35,739 nt of DNA from Ruminococcus sp. (GTDB lineage: Bacteria > Bacillota > Clostridia > Oscillospirales > Ruminococcaceae), in contig JAMPAO010000012.1 in the NCBI GenBank assembly GCA_023667165.1, positions 1-35,739 of the forward strand. Direction: 5' to 3'. Below are positions 1 to 8,279 of this stretch, in pieces. A program made the translations under genes and the position numbers. Position 1 is the stretch's first letter. Every line of letters starts with the position of its first letter. Below the pieces are notes generated by a model. It ran no database searches. It had not been told where the DNA came from and saw only the letters and a list, made by a program, of their open reading frames with translations.

Positions 1-417
1 CCCCTTTCCCCCTACGGTTTTCCCTCGCAGCTTTAGCTGCACACACTCTTTCCCTTTCCCCCTATCCCCCTCCCGACCACCGCTCCCAATGCCACTGCGT
101 TGTTTTGTTTGGATTATTTTGATTGCTTTTTGAAAAAGGTTTGAAATGATATCTTATTTTTTTGTTTAGCAAGGTATTTTCTTTTTTTACTCACAAAATT
201 TTTTGTATCGTTTCGTATTTAAGAAGAAAAAAAGAAAACCTTTTTCCCAAACCCATAACCCTATGTAATAACAAACTTTTTTCAAAGAACAAACCAAAAA
301 CATCAAAACAATCCAACGCAGTGGCAAGCAATAGCTGTGGCCTGGAGGGGATAGGGGGAGAGGGAAAGAGTGTGCATAGGGAAAACCGTAGGGGGAAGGG
401 GGAGGGCGGCCAAGCGT
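1..417. repeat. Long imperfect palindromic repeat in a gene-free block
   Basis: Two arms are imperfect reverse complements of each other. Positions 1-25 match 378-402, 42-69 (purine/pyrimidine-tract segment) match 347-374, and 91-102 match 313-325. The central A/T-rich part also folds back (about 120-250). The arms consist of strand-biased C4-5/T3 tracts. Open frames here are low-complexity translations of the tracts and have no convincing start sites, so I call no gene between 1 and 722. The structure resembles a MITE-like or other non-coding palindromic repeat. No transposase or flanking target duplication is visible, and the left edge is cut by the window start. Confidence 0.7.
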
Positions 418-570
418 CCTTGGGTTTATCAGAGCGCCTCCCCCTTCCCCCGTAGGTTGTCCCTTTGCATTGGCTAACGTGCAAAACTCATCCTTAAAGC
501 TAAAACATCATGCCAAAAAATAAACCATAGCATAAGGGCGTAACACGCAAACTAAAGCATCAACCAAAAC
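418..570 (+). repeat. Dispersed repeat copy R1
   Basis: This stretch is repeated in reverse orientation at 35584-35739. The first 53 bases (418-470) are identical in the two copies. The following 100 or so bases are clearly related but diverged, sharing segments such as GGCTAACGTGCAAA and TGCCAAAAAA. Within R1, the C-tract at 438-470 is also the reverse complement of 376-405, so R1 is physically fused to the palindrome on its left. No coding potential is seen. Confidence 0.85.
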
Positions 571-618
571 AGAATGCCAAAAAATCAACCTAAAGGAAAA
601 ATATTGCTTTTTCACCAC

Positions 619-647
619 TTGTCAAACGGGCAAATATGTGTTATAAT
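619..647 (+). promoter_or_regulatory. Sigma-A type promoter for the bPH2 pair
   Basis: TTGTCA at 619-624 and TATAAT at 642-647, with exactly 17 bases between them. The expected transcript start is near 654, giving an untranslated leader of about 70 bases before the TTG start at 723. Confidence 0.8.
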
Positions 648-722
648 ATGAGTATTAACATCTTTTGAGCCTTATATACCGCGGCAGACCGAAACAATGC
701 CGCAGCGAAAGGAGCTGTCCGT

Positions 723-1421
723 TTGTCAAAGCAATACTGCGCCGAACCCAAGGGGAGAAAATTCCTGTCTGCGGCGGCGTTTATCCTCACGCTCGTCATA
801 ATGGCAGCTCTGAACGTGCTGAGAAAATATGCCGACAGCAAATATCCTCAGTATATGCCCGACAGCACGGGTCTGCCCGAAAGGGTCATTATCGGGATAA
901 TGATAGCCTTTGCCGCGGTTTATATAGTGTTTATCGTCCTGCTGCTGCCCATGTGGTATAAGACCATAAGATACGTTATCAGCGATAAAGAGATAATATC
1001 CTGTTCCGGTCTGTTTTCGCGGACGTACAGGATAATGAAGCTTTCCGCGGTGCAGCACGCCGTAAGGGTGTCCATGCCTCTTTCAAGGATAACCTGCTTT
1101 AATTTCATCTCCATAGACGCCTTGGGCGGCTCTATGCTGCTGATGTTCCTGTCCGAGTCAAGCTGCGCGGAAATAATGAAAATTTTCCGCTCCGAGCAGC
1201 AGAAGCCGCCGGCAAAGCAGCCGCAGACCGTCAAAAGACCGGCTGCGCGCAATACCGCCGAAAATTATACCGTTTCCTATTCCTCCGACGGCGGCGAAAC
1301 GTACAGCTATGCGGACAGTCCCTATCTTTACGCCCCCGGTCTTGCGGAGGATTACAGGGATTTCACACAGCTTTCCTTCGGCGATATTGACCGAAGCGGC
1401 AGCAAGGAGGGAGAGCCTTGA
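723..1421 (+). CDS. Bacterial PH (bPH2, YdbS-like) membrane protein
   Basis: A 232-residue membrane protein. Two hydrophobic segments (about residues 13-32 and 55-78) are followed by a compact bPH2-type domain with the typical run from ISDKEI through an arginine-rich strand to VQHA. The C-terminal 70 residues are Pro/Ser/Tyr-rich and probably disordered. The start is TTG at 723, chosen because AAAGGAG lies 8 bases upstream. Its stop overlaps the next gene's TTG by four bases, so the two are translationally coupled. YdbS/YdbT pairs are widespread in Firmicutes; in Bacillus they have been linked to resistance to certain bacteriocins. The family is recognised from topology and pairing, and its molecular function is not known. 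The acidic C-terminal tail looks longer than usual for YdbS-like proteins. Confidence 0.75.
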   Translation: MSKQYCAEPKGRKFLSAAAFILTLVIMAALNVLRKYADSKYPQYMPDSTGLPERVIIGIMIAFAAVYIVFIVLLLPMWYKTIRYVISDKEIISCSGLFSRTYRIMKLSAVQHAVRVSMPLSRITCFNFISIDALGGSMLLMFLSESSCAEIMKIFRSEQQKPPAKQPQTVKRPAARNTAENYTVSYSSDGGETYSYADSPYLYAPGLAEDYRDFTQLSFGDIDRSGSKEGEP

Positions 1422-2908
1422 AAAGACAGCACCCCGCCGCCTTGATAGGCTATACTTCAAAAAATTTCTGGCTTCTGCTCATTCCTCTCATACGCGCTCT
1501 TGCGGCTTTGAAATTCGACCTTTACCGCTGGGCGGAGGGCGCGGGATGGGATATTCTGGCAGTTACCGCCATGTTTGCCATTGCCTGCGCCAGATGGTAT
1601 TTTACGCTGTACGAGATCGCTGATGATTCCGTCAGAGTGAGGACGGGCGTGTTCGCCCGCTGCGATATCGAGATCCCTCATAAATGCATAAGCGCCGTTA
1701 CCTCGGAGGAAAACCCCGTTTACGGCAGGTTCGGGGCGGTCAGGCTTTACATCGACACGGACGCGGCTTCGGGCGTGAAAAGATCCTCGGCGGACGTCAA
1801 GCTGATAGCGTACAAAAAGGACAGAGCAAGGCTTATCAACCTTTTGTCGGAGGAATTTTCAAAAAGCGGCGGCAGGGATACCGCCGCATATACCTATAAG
1901 GTGTCAAAGGGGAGTCTTACGGCGTTCTCGCTGCTTTTTTCCTCGGCGCTTTCCGGCTCCGCGCTTATCGTCACGGCGTTTTCGGGAGGCTCGGAGATCA
2001 TCGGAGAACAGCTTGAAAGGGATTTCCTCGGTATCGTCAACGACCTTTCCGGAGCTGTGGCTGAGCTTCTGGGAACTATAATCAAGGGCATACCTCCGAC
2101 GGGGATCGCCATTTCCATCATCATTGCCGCAGGATTTTTTGTATCGTTTATAAATAATATTTTAAGATATATAAACTTCACCGTTACCCGCAGGAACAGG
2201 TGTATCATAATATCCGGCGGACTTATCGTAAAAAGGATATACTGCATAAACAGCGATAAGATCAACATCGCCGATATGCGGCAGAATCTGCTGATGAAGC
2301 TGTTCGGCATAACCTCAGTGCACGTAAACTGCACGGGCTACGGGAAACGGAAAAACGAGTTTCCCGTGTTCGTACCGGTATGCTCCCTGAGCCGTCTTGA
2401 CGGAGGCGGCGGAAAGCGGGGCATGGGCGTGATGAATATGCTTCTGCCGGGGTTTTCCAGATCGGAAACGTTTATCAACCCCGATTACAAATATATCGGG
2501 CGTTTCATATTCTTCCCCGCGCTGCTGGTGATCGGAATAATATTCCTCGAGCTGCTTATGACAATGCTATACCCCCGATGGCACGATCTTATTACGTTCA
2601 TGACCGTTCTTTTCGAGATCCCCGCCGTATGGCTGCTTATCGTCAAGGCGGCAGCGTACTGCACCAACGGACTTAACATCACCGAGGACAGTATCTGCGC
2701 CAAATACTGTTCATGGTACGATTTCCATACCATAGCGGTCCCCCTGGAGCGGGTAGCGGAGATACGCATAACCCAGACCGTGTTCCAGCGGTGGGGGAAG
2801 TCCTGCGACGTGATAATATACACCAATTCCGAATATATAGGCGGTCACAGGATAAAAGCCATGCCCATCACAGAGGTGCAGGAGGTCATAAGGGAACGTT
2901 TCCGATGA
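1418..2908 (+). CDS. Multi-domain bPH2 membrane protein, YdbT-like
   Basis: A 496-residue partner of the preceding gene. The start is TTG at 1418, overlapping the upstream stop as TTGA, with AAGGAGG at 1404-1410. The visible order is: two N-terminal membrane spans (about 15-65), a first bPH2 domain (about 66-150), two more spans (about 165-250), a second PH-like unit with CIIISGGLIVKRIYC and VHVNC strands, two spans (about 350-410), and a third PH-like unit ending near residue 490. This alternation of membrane hairpins and PH domains is the YdbT (DUF304/bPH2) arrangement. It probably forms a membrane complex with the upstream protein. No catalytic motif is visible. No strong terminator follows, and the next promoter begins within 75 bases. 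Confidence 0.75.
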   Translation: MKRQHPAALIGYTSKNFWLLLIPLIRALAALKFDLYRWAEGAGWDILAVTAMFAIACARWYFTLYEIADDSVRVRTGVFARCDIEIPHKCISAVTSEENPVYGRFGAVRLYIDTDAASGVKRSSADVKLIAYKKDRARLINLLSEEFSKSGGRDTAAYTYKVSKGSLTAFSLLFSSALSGSALIVTAFSGGSEIIGEQLERDFLGIVNDLSGAVAELLGTIIKGIPPTGIAISIIIAAGFFVSFINNILRYINFTVTRRNRCIIISGGLIVKRIYCINSDKINIADMRQNLLMKLFGITSVHVNCTGYGKRKNEFPVFVPVCSLSRLDGGGGKRGMGVMNMLLPGFSRSETFINPDYKYIGRFIFFPALLVIGIIFLELLMTMLYPRWHDLITFMTVLFEIPAVWLLIVKAAAYCTNGLNITEDSICAKYCSWYDFHTIAVPLERVAEIRITQTVFQRWGKSCDVIIYTNSEYIGGHRIKAMPITEVQEVIRERFR

Positions 2909-2980
2909 TTTACGGTAACAGAAATTTGGCTTTTTGACAAAAATGTTACTGTATTGTAATAATTTTTGTCGGAATTGCTA

Positions 2981-3009
2981 TTGGAATTTAATGAAATATA
3001 TGATATAAT
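2981..3009 (+). promoter_or_regulatory. Promoter for the secreted protein pair
   Basis: TTGGAA at 2981-2986 and an extended -10 (TGATATAAT, 3001-3009) with 17-base spacing. A second possible -35 (TTGACA, 2934-2939) with TAATAA at 2957-2962 lies just upstream, so there may be tandem promoters. The predicted leader from about 3016 to 3138 is about 120 bases long and contains a GCTGCG/CGCAGC closing stem (3033-3038 with 3071-3076). Confidence 0.7.
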
Positions 3010-3138
3010 AGGTGATAAGCAGGAAACGTATAGCTGCGTCGCGGTGCGGTATGTCGTCAGGGAGGTCTGCCGCAGCATATCCGTGAGCGGTTGTTTCGTA
3101 TCTTTTATAATTTTATGATTGCAAAGGAGATTTTTAAG

Positions 3139-4653
3139 ATGAAGAAAAGATTAAGCAAGTTCATTGCGGCTGCTGCATGTGCGGTAATGATGGCTTCACA
3201 GGCGGCTGCTTTCAGTGTATCTGCTGCGGATCCCACAGGAGCGTATTACTATTATTATAACGGCGTGTTCTATTCTTACGATACCGACGCCACAAGCGCT
3301 GCGGGCGGAAATGCCGGCGCATGGCAGGCTGTTCCCTCCGACAGGATACCCGCGAACGCAACAAAGAAGTACTACGATCCTTCCACAAAGATGATCTATG
3401 AAACAGAGGCTGCTGCGGTTGCTGCAGGCGTTTCGAACGTGCGCGTTATCTACGTAGGCACTTATACCGGTTCTTCCGTTACAGGCTACGGCAGATGGTA
3501 CAGCTCCTATACGGGCAAGACCTACACATCGTATCAGGACGCTCTCAACGCTTCCCTTGGAAATGCGGCTTACGTTACATATGTAAACGGCTACTACGGC
3601 TATGATTACAGAGGCTACGGCTGGTACAGCTCCTACACGGGCAAGACCTATTCCACATATCAGGCGGCTCTCGAAGCGTCCAAAGGAATTTCTTCCTACG
3701 TTACATATGTGGGCGGCTACTACGGCTATGACGGACAGGCAGGCTCTATCTACAGATACTACTACAACGGCGTTGCATATCCTACCCTTCAGGCAGCCAT
3801 CGACGCAGGCGGTACGGCAGGCGTTGACATCTACTATTCGCCTGTTGGAAGCGAAGGAAAAACATATTATTACTACTACAACGGCACCTACTACGGAAGC
3901 CTCCAGGCTGCCATCAATGCGGGCGGAACCGCTGTAGGCGTTGATATTTCCTATGTTCCCTATGGCTACTACGGAAAGGATTACGGCTACGCATACTACT
4001 ATAATTACTATAATCCTTACTATTATTACACAAACGGCTCCCTGATCGATCCTTATTCCGCATTCAGAAAGGTGATCACAAGCACCAATACCACAAAGAC
4101 CGAAACAAAGGCAGCCGAGCCGGGCGAACCCTTTATCTACGGCAATAACAAGAGAGCCGGCTGGGATACTATCGTAACATATGTCAAGGCTGCTTCAAGC
4201 GGCACCAATATCAAGGTAGATATGAATGGCTGCACTATCATTGACAAGTCCGTTCTTACCGCGCTTTCCGGCAGGAACGTAAGCGTTACATTCGTGCTTG
4301 ACAACGGCGTTAAGTGGACGATCAACGGCAAAAAGGTAAACACCGCGCAGGATATCATCTGCTACACCGAATACGATATCAACTACATCACTCCCTCGCT
4401 GGTAAAGAAAGCGGGCGACGGAGCGGTAACAAAGGCTCAGATAGGCGTATCCACCAACTTTGAGGAATTCGGCAGCGACGTAAGCGTTACCGTAAGATTC
4501 AGCGACAAGCGCGCAGGCCTCAACGCAACGGTTTATCTCTTCAATCCCGATACAAATTCCCTTAAGGGCGTTGCAAAGGCAAAGGTACAGGCTGACGGAA
4601 GCTGCACCTTCACAGCTAAGGCAGGCGGACCTTACCTCATAGTTCTCAAGTAA
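3139..4653 (+). CDS. Secreted tyrosine-rich tandem-repeat protein
   Basis: A 504-residue exported protein of unknown function. ATG at 3139 is chosen over upstream in-frame codons because AAAGGAG (3123-3129) is correctly spaced and it opens a clean signal peptide (MKKRLSKF, hydrophobic core, cleavage likely after residue 30 at SVSAA). Residues 31-105 are an N-terminal module (YYYYYNGVFYS, DTDA, later DPST). Residues about 117-300 contain four tandem 35-42-residue units with aromatic strands plus a Q-x-A-(L/I)-x-A helix-like segment. The first two units share the WYSSYTGKTY core and are nearly identical in DNA; the later two share YYYNG..Y and LQAAI. Residues 280-298 are almost pure Tyr/Asn/Gly. 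After a Thr/Lys linker (310-328), a 175-residue C-terminal domain contains DMNGCTIIDKSVL, VKWTINGKKV and RFSDKRAGL. There is no LPXTG, dockerin or SLH motif. The C-terminal domain resembles a type I recall at the end of some clostridial surface proteins, but I cannot name a family. Confidence 0.8.
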   Translation: MKKRLSKFIAAAACAVMMASQAAAFSVSAADPTGAYYYYYNGVFYSYDTDATSAAGGNAGAWQAVPSDRIPANATKKYYDPSTKMIYETEAAAVAAGVSNVRVIYVGTYTGSSVTGYGRWYSSYTGKTYTSYQDALNASLGNAAYVTYVNGYYGYDYRGYGWYSSYTGKTYSTYQAALEASKGISSYVTYVGGYYGYDGQAGSIYRYYYNGVAYPTLQAAIDAGGTAGVDIYYSPVGSEGKTYYYYYNGTYYGSLQAAINAGGTAVGVDISYVPYGYYGKDYGYAYYYNYYNPYYYYTNGSLIDPYSAFRKVITSTNTTKTETKAAEPGEPFIYGNNKRAGWDTIVTYVKAASSGTNIKVDMNGCTIIDKSVLTALSGRNVSVTFVLDNGVKWTINGKKVNTAQDIICYTEYDINYITPSLVKKAGDGAVTKAQIGVSTNFEEFGSDVSVTVRFSDKRAGLNATVYLFNPDTNSLKGVAKAKVQADGSCTFTAKAGGPYLIVLK

Positions 4654-4671
4654 TATTTAAAACATTATTTC

Positions 4672-4701
4672 ATCCGGCTCCGCCGTTTGGCGGAGCCGGA
4701 T
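4672..4701 (+). terminator. Intergenic hairpin between the paralogues
   Basis: A perfect 13-bp inverted repeat (4672-4684 with 4689-4701) with a GTTT loop. The tail is only TATTTTA-like (T-poor), so this is probably a leaky terminator or a 3' stabilising stem that lowers expression of the downstream paralogue relative to the first gene. Confidence 0.65.
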
Positions 4702-4732
4702 ATTTTACGGCATGAAAGGACGATGTAAAATA

Positions 4733-5743
4733 ATGAATAAACTCATAAAGAGATTTTTCGCAGTGCTTGCCGCCGCGGCTCTTGCGGTCCAGTGCCTTGC
4801 GGTAACGGTTTCCGCCTTTACGGTAAGCATCGAAAGCTACGGCTATACCTCATATTTCTATTACAAGGGCGTTTACTACAGCTTTGACACCGACGCGTCC
4901 AATGTTGCTCAAAAGGATGGCGGTTCAAGCTCTTATACGACCGTTTTATCCTCCAAGGTTCCCACACGCTGCGTCGAAAAATGGCTCGATCCCATTACCT
5001 GGAGGATATTCGATACCAGATATCAGGCGGAGGTAGAGTACGGAGTGGGGGAGGCTCACCTCATTTTTGTGGATCCGAATTATAAGGAAGAACCGGAAAA
5101 GACCGAAACCAAAACAAGCGATGAAAATACCAAAAAGCCTGCCGCTCAGACGGTCAAGCCGGCTGCCCCGAACAATTCAAAGGCAGCAGCAGCCAAGGAC
5201 GGAGAGCCTTATATCCTGGGCAAAAAGACCCAGGCGGGCTGGAGTACGGTTTCCGAAAAGGCGTCGAAGCTTACCAAGGGCAGCCTCACCGTGGTCATGA
5301 ACGGCTGCGAGGTCATTGACAAGTCCGTCCTCGAAGCGATGAAGGACAGGAACGTCACCGTTGTTTTCAGCTTTTCAAGCGGCGTGACATGGCGGATAAA
5401 CGGCAAAACCGTCACCGAGCCGAAAAATATAGACGTGTCCGTGGAATACAACACAAAGGCAATATCGTCGGCGCTTGCCGATAAAGTATCGGAAAATGCC
5501 GAAACAAAGACCCAAATAACCCTTTCGGACAATGAGGAAGCGTTTGGCTGCACCGCAAATATCACCGTAAGGTTCAATAAAAAGCGCGCCGGACTTGACG
5601 CCTCCGCTTACAGCTACGACTCGGATAAGCAGTCGCTGAAAAAGGTATCGGCTTCACAGGTGAACGCCGACGGAAACTGCACCTTCAGCGCAAATAAGGG
5701 AGGTTCATACCTCATAGTCCTCCGTGCCGCAGAGGACGAGTAA
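4733..5743 (+). CDS. Secreted paralogue lacking the tyrosine repeats
   Basis: A 336-residue exported protein homologous to the preceding gene product at both ends. ATG at 4733 follows GAAAGGA (4714-4720) and opens a signal peptide (MNKLIKRFF, hydrophobic core to about residue 29). Residues 36-115 align with the upstream N-terminal module (YFYYKGVYYS, DTDA, VP, DP, then LIFVDP). A 40-residue Lys/Thr/Ala/Pro linker (118-157) stands where the upstream protein has its four repeats. Residues 157-330 align with its C-terminal domain: EPYILG, MNGCEVIDKSVL, VTWRINGKTV, RFNKKRAGL and a final SYLIVL. The pair therefore arose by duplication, with the repeat block gained or lost in one copy. Several Cys residues are conserved between the copies (for example in MNGC). 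Function is unknown; a cell-surface or matrix role is plausible. Confidence 0.8.
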   Translation: MNKLIKRFFAVLAAAALAVQCLAVTVSAFTVSIESYGYTSYFYYKGVYYSFDTDASNVAQKDGGSSSYTTVLSSKVPTRCVEKWLDPITWRIFDTRYQAEVEYGVGEAHLIFVDPNYKEEPEKTETKTSDENTKKPAAQTVKPAAPNNSKAAAAKDGEPYILGKKTQAGWSTVSEKASKLTKGSLTVVMNGCEVIDKSVLEAMKDRNVTVVFSFSSGVTWRINGKTVTEPKNIDVSVEYNTKAISSALADKVSENAETKTQITLSDNEEAFGCTANITVRFNKKRAGLDASAYSYDSDKQSLKKVSASQVNADGNCTFSANKGGSYLIVLRAAEDE

Positions 5744-5770
5744 GACAAGCTCATTATATTTGCAAAAAAA

Positions 5771-5807
5771 GCCTGCGCACGGTAACAGATACCGCCGCAG
5801 GCTTTTT
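5771..5807. terminator. Bidirectional terminator
   Basis: GCCTGCG (5771-5777) pairs with CGCAGGC (5796-5802), with a weaker inner CGGTA/TACCG. It is flanked by A7 on the left and T5 on the right. It therefore serves both the secreted-protein operon (plus strand) and the antiporter (minus strand). Confidence 0.85.
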
Positions 5808-5852
5808 GAAATTGTCTGTAAGACGGGCGTTGAGCGTCAGCTTCAGCACGCC

Positions 5853-6848
5853 CTAATTTCTGATAATTATATACCCCATATAAACGGCGTATAAAGCGAT
5901 CAGTCCGATACCCTCTCCGCGGGTTATTTTCCGCGACGTGGCGCAGCAGGTAAATGCGATCACGCTTGCCGTCACAAGTATCACGCCGTCTGTCATTGCG
6001 CTGATATCCGAGCCGTCGCCCGCCGCCGCAAGGTTTATGGGAGTGATTATCCCCGATACGCCCAGTATGCCCAGAGCGTTGAAAATATTCGACCCTACCA
6101 CATTGCCCACCGCCATTTCCGTTTCTCCCCGCTTTGCGGCTGTGACCGAGGTCACAAGCTCCGGCAGGCTTGTTCCCATAGCGCATATGGTAAGTCCCGT
6201 GAGGGTTTCGCTCATGCCGAAGGAAACGGCTATAGACCTTGCATTGTCCACCACAAGCTGACCGCCTATGACTATCCCCGCTATGCCGCCGATAACGGCG
6301 ATAACGCACCGCAGCGGCTTAAAGACGAAATTTTCCCCGTTTTCCCGCGAAGCCTCCGACTTGGCGGATCTTATTGAAAATATGATATACCCTATAAGAC
6401 CCGCCAGCAGCACGGCAGCCTCGATACGTCCGAGAACTCCGCCGATTATGAACACCACGAACAGAGCCATTGCCGCCGCCGATACGGGATAATCTCTTTT
6501 TATGACCGTATCGCTTACCGGCAGAGGGGATATGACCGAGCAAACGCCCAGCACCATAAGAAGATTAAACAGATTCGAGCCGATAACATTGCTGACCGCC
6601 AGACCGTTTGATCCGCCGACTGCGGAGGAAACGCTGACCGCCAGCTCCGGCGCGCTTGTTCCCATAGCCACAATGGTCAGTCCCACAATAAGCGAGGGTA
6701 TCCTCAGCTTTTTTGCCAGCATAACGCTGCCGTCCACAAAAAAGTCCGCCCCCTTTATCAGCAGTGCAAAGCCGGCTATAAGAAGCGCCGCCGAAATAAT
6801 AAACGCCGCCGGGTCAAAGGCAGGCTGAAGCGCAGGTGCATTTTCCAT
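5853..6848 (-). CDS. Calcium/sodium antiporter, CaCA family (YrbG-like)
   Basis: A 331-residue inner-membrane cation/Ca2+ exchanger. It has the two inverted alpha repeats of the CaCA superfamily: repeat 1 with GLTIVAMGTSAPELAVS and GSNLFNLLMVLG, repeat 2 with GLTICAMGTSLPELVTS and GSNIFNALGILG. The acidic residues in the two PEL motifs are the expected ion-binding glutamates. About ten hydrophobic helices are spread over the full length, as usual for YrbG-type exchangers. The start at 6848 is supported by GAGGA at 6855-6859; a longer open frame to 6926 runs through the promoter and is rejected. It is monocistronic, with its own promoter and a shared terminator. It most likely exports Ca2+ in exchange for Na+ or H+. 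Confidence 0.9.
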   Translation of the reverse strand: MENAPALQPAFDPAAFIISAALLIAGFALLIKGADFFVDGSVMLAKKLRIPSLIVGLTIVAMGTSAPELAVSVSSAVGGSNGLAVSNVIGSNLFNLLMVLGVCSVISPLPVSDTVIKRDYPVSAAAMALFVVFIIGGVLGRIEAAVLLAGLIGYIIFSIRSAKSEASRENGENFVFKPLRCVIAVIGGIAGIVIGGQLVVDNARSIAVSFGMSETLTGLTICAMGTSLPELVTSVTAAKRGETEMAVGNVVGSNIFNALGILGVSGIITPINLAAAGDGSDISAMTDGVILVTASVIAFTCCATSRKITRGEGIGLIALYAVYMGYIIIRN

Positions 6849-6897
6849 GATACGTCCTCTTTTCCTTTTTTCGGATAATATGATATTTTCCAGATTT

Positions 6898-6926
6898 ATT
6901 ATAGCACAAAAGAGAAAATTTATCAA
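6898..6926 (-). promoter_or_regulatory. Antiporter promoter
   Basis: On the minus strand, TTGATA (6926-6921), a 17-base spacer, then TATAAT (6903-6898) preceded by TGC, an extended -10. The leader to the ATG at 6848 is about 45 bases. Confidence 0.8.
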
Positions 6927-7056
6927 CCTTTTTTGTATTCCCGAAGCAGGAATTTTAAGAAGAAAGAGGCAAGAAGCAGTATCGGCAGGCTGATATTTCT
7001 CATTATGTAAAAATACTTTCAGCTTAATGCTCTGACTTTTGTATCTGCTCTATCTC

Positions 7057-7085
7057 TTGCAATTCCCCGCCGAATGCTGTATAAT
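7057..7085 (+). promoter_or_regulatory. Promoter of the aldo/keto reductase operon
   Basis: TTGCAA at 7057-7062 and TATAAT at 7080-7085 with 17-base spacing. It drives 7121-10102, whose three genes are separated by 7 and 11 bases. Confidence 0.8.
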
Positions 7086-7120
7086 TATATTAATGATCTT
7101 ACGGAAAGGAAGAAAAAACC

Positions 7121-8272
7121 ATGAAATACCGTGAATTGGGAAAAACGGGACTTAAAATAAGCGAAACGGGACTCGGAAGCGAGGGTTTCACGGGTCAGAC
7201 GCCGGAATTTGCGGCGCAGCTTATAGAAACGGCATTGGAGCTCGGAGTGAACTATTTCGATATGTACAATTCCGAGCCGTATGTCCGCTCAAATTTCGGA
7301 GCGGCAATGAAAGGGCGGCGGGACAAATTTATTATCCAAGGGCATATATGCTCCGCATGGATAGACGGTCAGTACCGCCGCACACGGGAAATGCCCGCCG
7401 TAAAAGCAGCCTGCGCCGATCTGTTTGAACGTCTTGGGACCGACTATATCGACGTGGGAATGATCCACTACGTGGACGAGCAAAAGGACTTCGATACCGT
7501 TTTCGGCGGCGAGGTCACGGAATTTATGCATAAGCTCAGATCGCAGGGCAGGATACGTCATATCGGAATGAGTACCCATAACCCCAAAATAGCGCTGCAA
7601 GCGGTAAAAACGGGTATCATCGAGGTAATAATGCTGAGCGTCAACCCCGCCTACGATATGCTCCCCTCCAACGAGGACGTAAATTCCCTTTTCGAGGACG
7701 AAACATACGCGCCGGACGTTCTTTCAAATATCGACCCCGAGCGCGAGGAGCTTTACCGTCTTTGCCTTGCCGAGGGCGTGGGGATAACCGTGATGAAGCC
7801 CTTTGCGGGCGGCGCGCTGCTAAGCGCGGAAACAAGTCCTTTCGGGGTAAAAATGACCGTCCCCCAATGTATGCACTACTGCCTTACCAGACCGGCGGCA
7901 GCCTGCGTGCTTGCGGGAGCAAAGACCTGCGGAGAGCTCAGAGAAGCGGCAGCCTACAGCGGGCTTGACGAAAGCGAAAAGGAATTTGCGGATATCCTTG
8001 CAAACGCTCCCGCCCATTCATTCTCAGATAAATGTATGTACTGCGGCCACTGCGCCCCCTGCACCTCGGGCATAGACATCGCCTCGGTCAATAAATTTGC
8101 GGATCTGTGCGCCGTTCGGGGGACGGTGCCGGAAACCGTAAGAGAGCATTACAACGCTCTGGCAGCAAAGGCGGGAGATTGCATAGCCTGCGGCAAATGC
8201 GAAAAAAACTGTCCTTTCGGCGTAAAAATAATCGAGCATATGAAAAAAGCTGCGGAAATATTCGGGAAATAA
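7121..8272 (+). CDS. Aldo/keto reductase with C-terminal 4Fe-4S domain
   Basis: A 383-residue oxidoreductase: AKR TIM barrel (about 1-290, opening MKYRELGKTGLKIS) plus a C-terminal ferredoxin-like region. That region has CMYCGHCAPC and, after about 50 residues, CIACGKCEKNCPFG, giving enough cysteines for two 4Fe-4S-type sites. The start is supported by GGAAAGGA 10 bases upstream. The catalytic tetrad is not canonical: Asp47 (FDMY) and His116 (MIHY) are present, but the beta-strand that normally ends in the catalytic Lys reads FIIQGH, placing His75 there. The usual Tyr position, five residues after the Asp, is Glu, with tyrosines at 49 and 54 instead. I recall this FIxQGH pattern from other anaerobe Fe-S AKRs, so it is probably a subfamily trait. 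The substrate is unknown; electrons may enter through the clusters. Confidence 0.85.
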   Translation: MKYRELGKTGLKISETGLGSEGFTGQTPEFAAQLIETALELGVNYFDMYNSEPYVRSNFGAAMKGRRDKFIIQGHICSAWIDGQYRRTREMPAVKAACADLFERLGTDYIDVGMIHYVDEQKDFDTVFGGEVTEFMHKLRSQGRIRHIGMSTHNPKIALQAVKTGIIEVIMLSVNPAYDMLPSNEDVNSLFEDETYAPDVLSNIDPEREELYRLCLAEGVGITVMKPFAGGALLSAETSPFGVKMTVPQCMHYCLTRPAAACVLAGAKTCGELREAAAYSGLDESEKEFADILANAPAHSFSDKCMYCGHCAPCTSGIDIASVNKFADLCAVRGTVPETVREHYNALAAKAGDCIACGKCEKNCPFGVKIIEHMKKAAEIFGK

Positions 8273-8279
8273 GAACGCC

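Noticed and set aside
162..484. Open frames on both strands of about 97 codons in the repeat block
   Set aside because: They translate the purine/pyrimidine tracts and palindromes. No ribosome binding site or protein-like composition is visible.
3016..3138. Riboswitch in the leader of the tyrosine-rich protein gene
   Set aside because: There is one short closing stem but no recognisable c-di-GMP or other aptamer signature.
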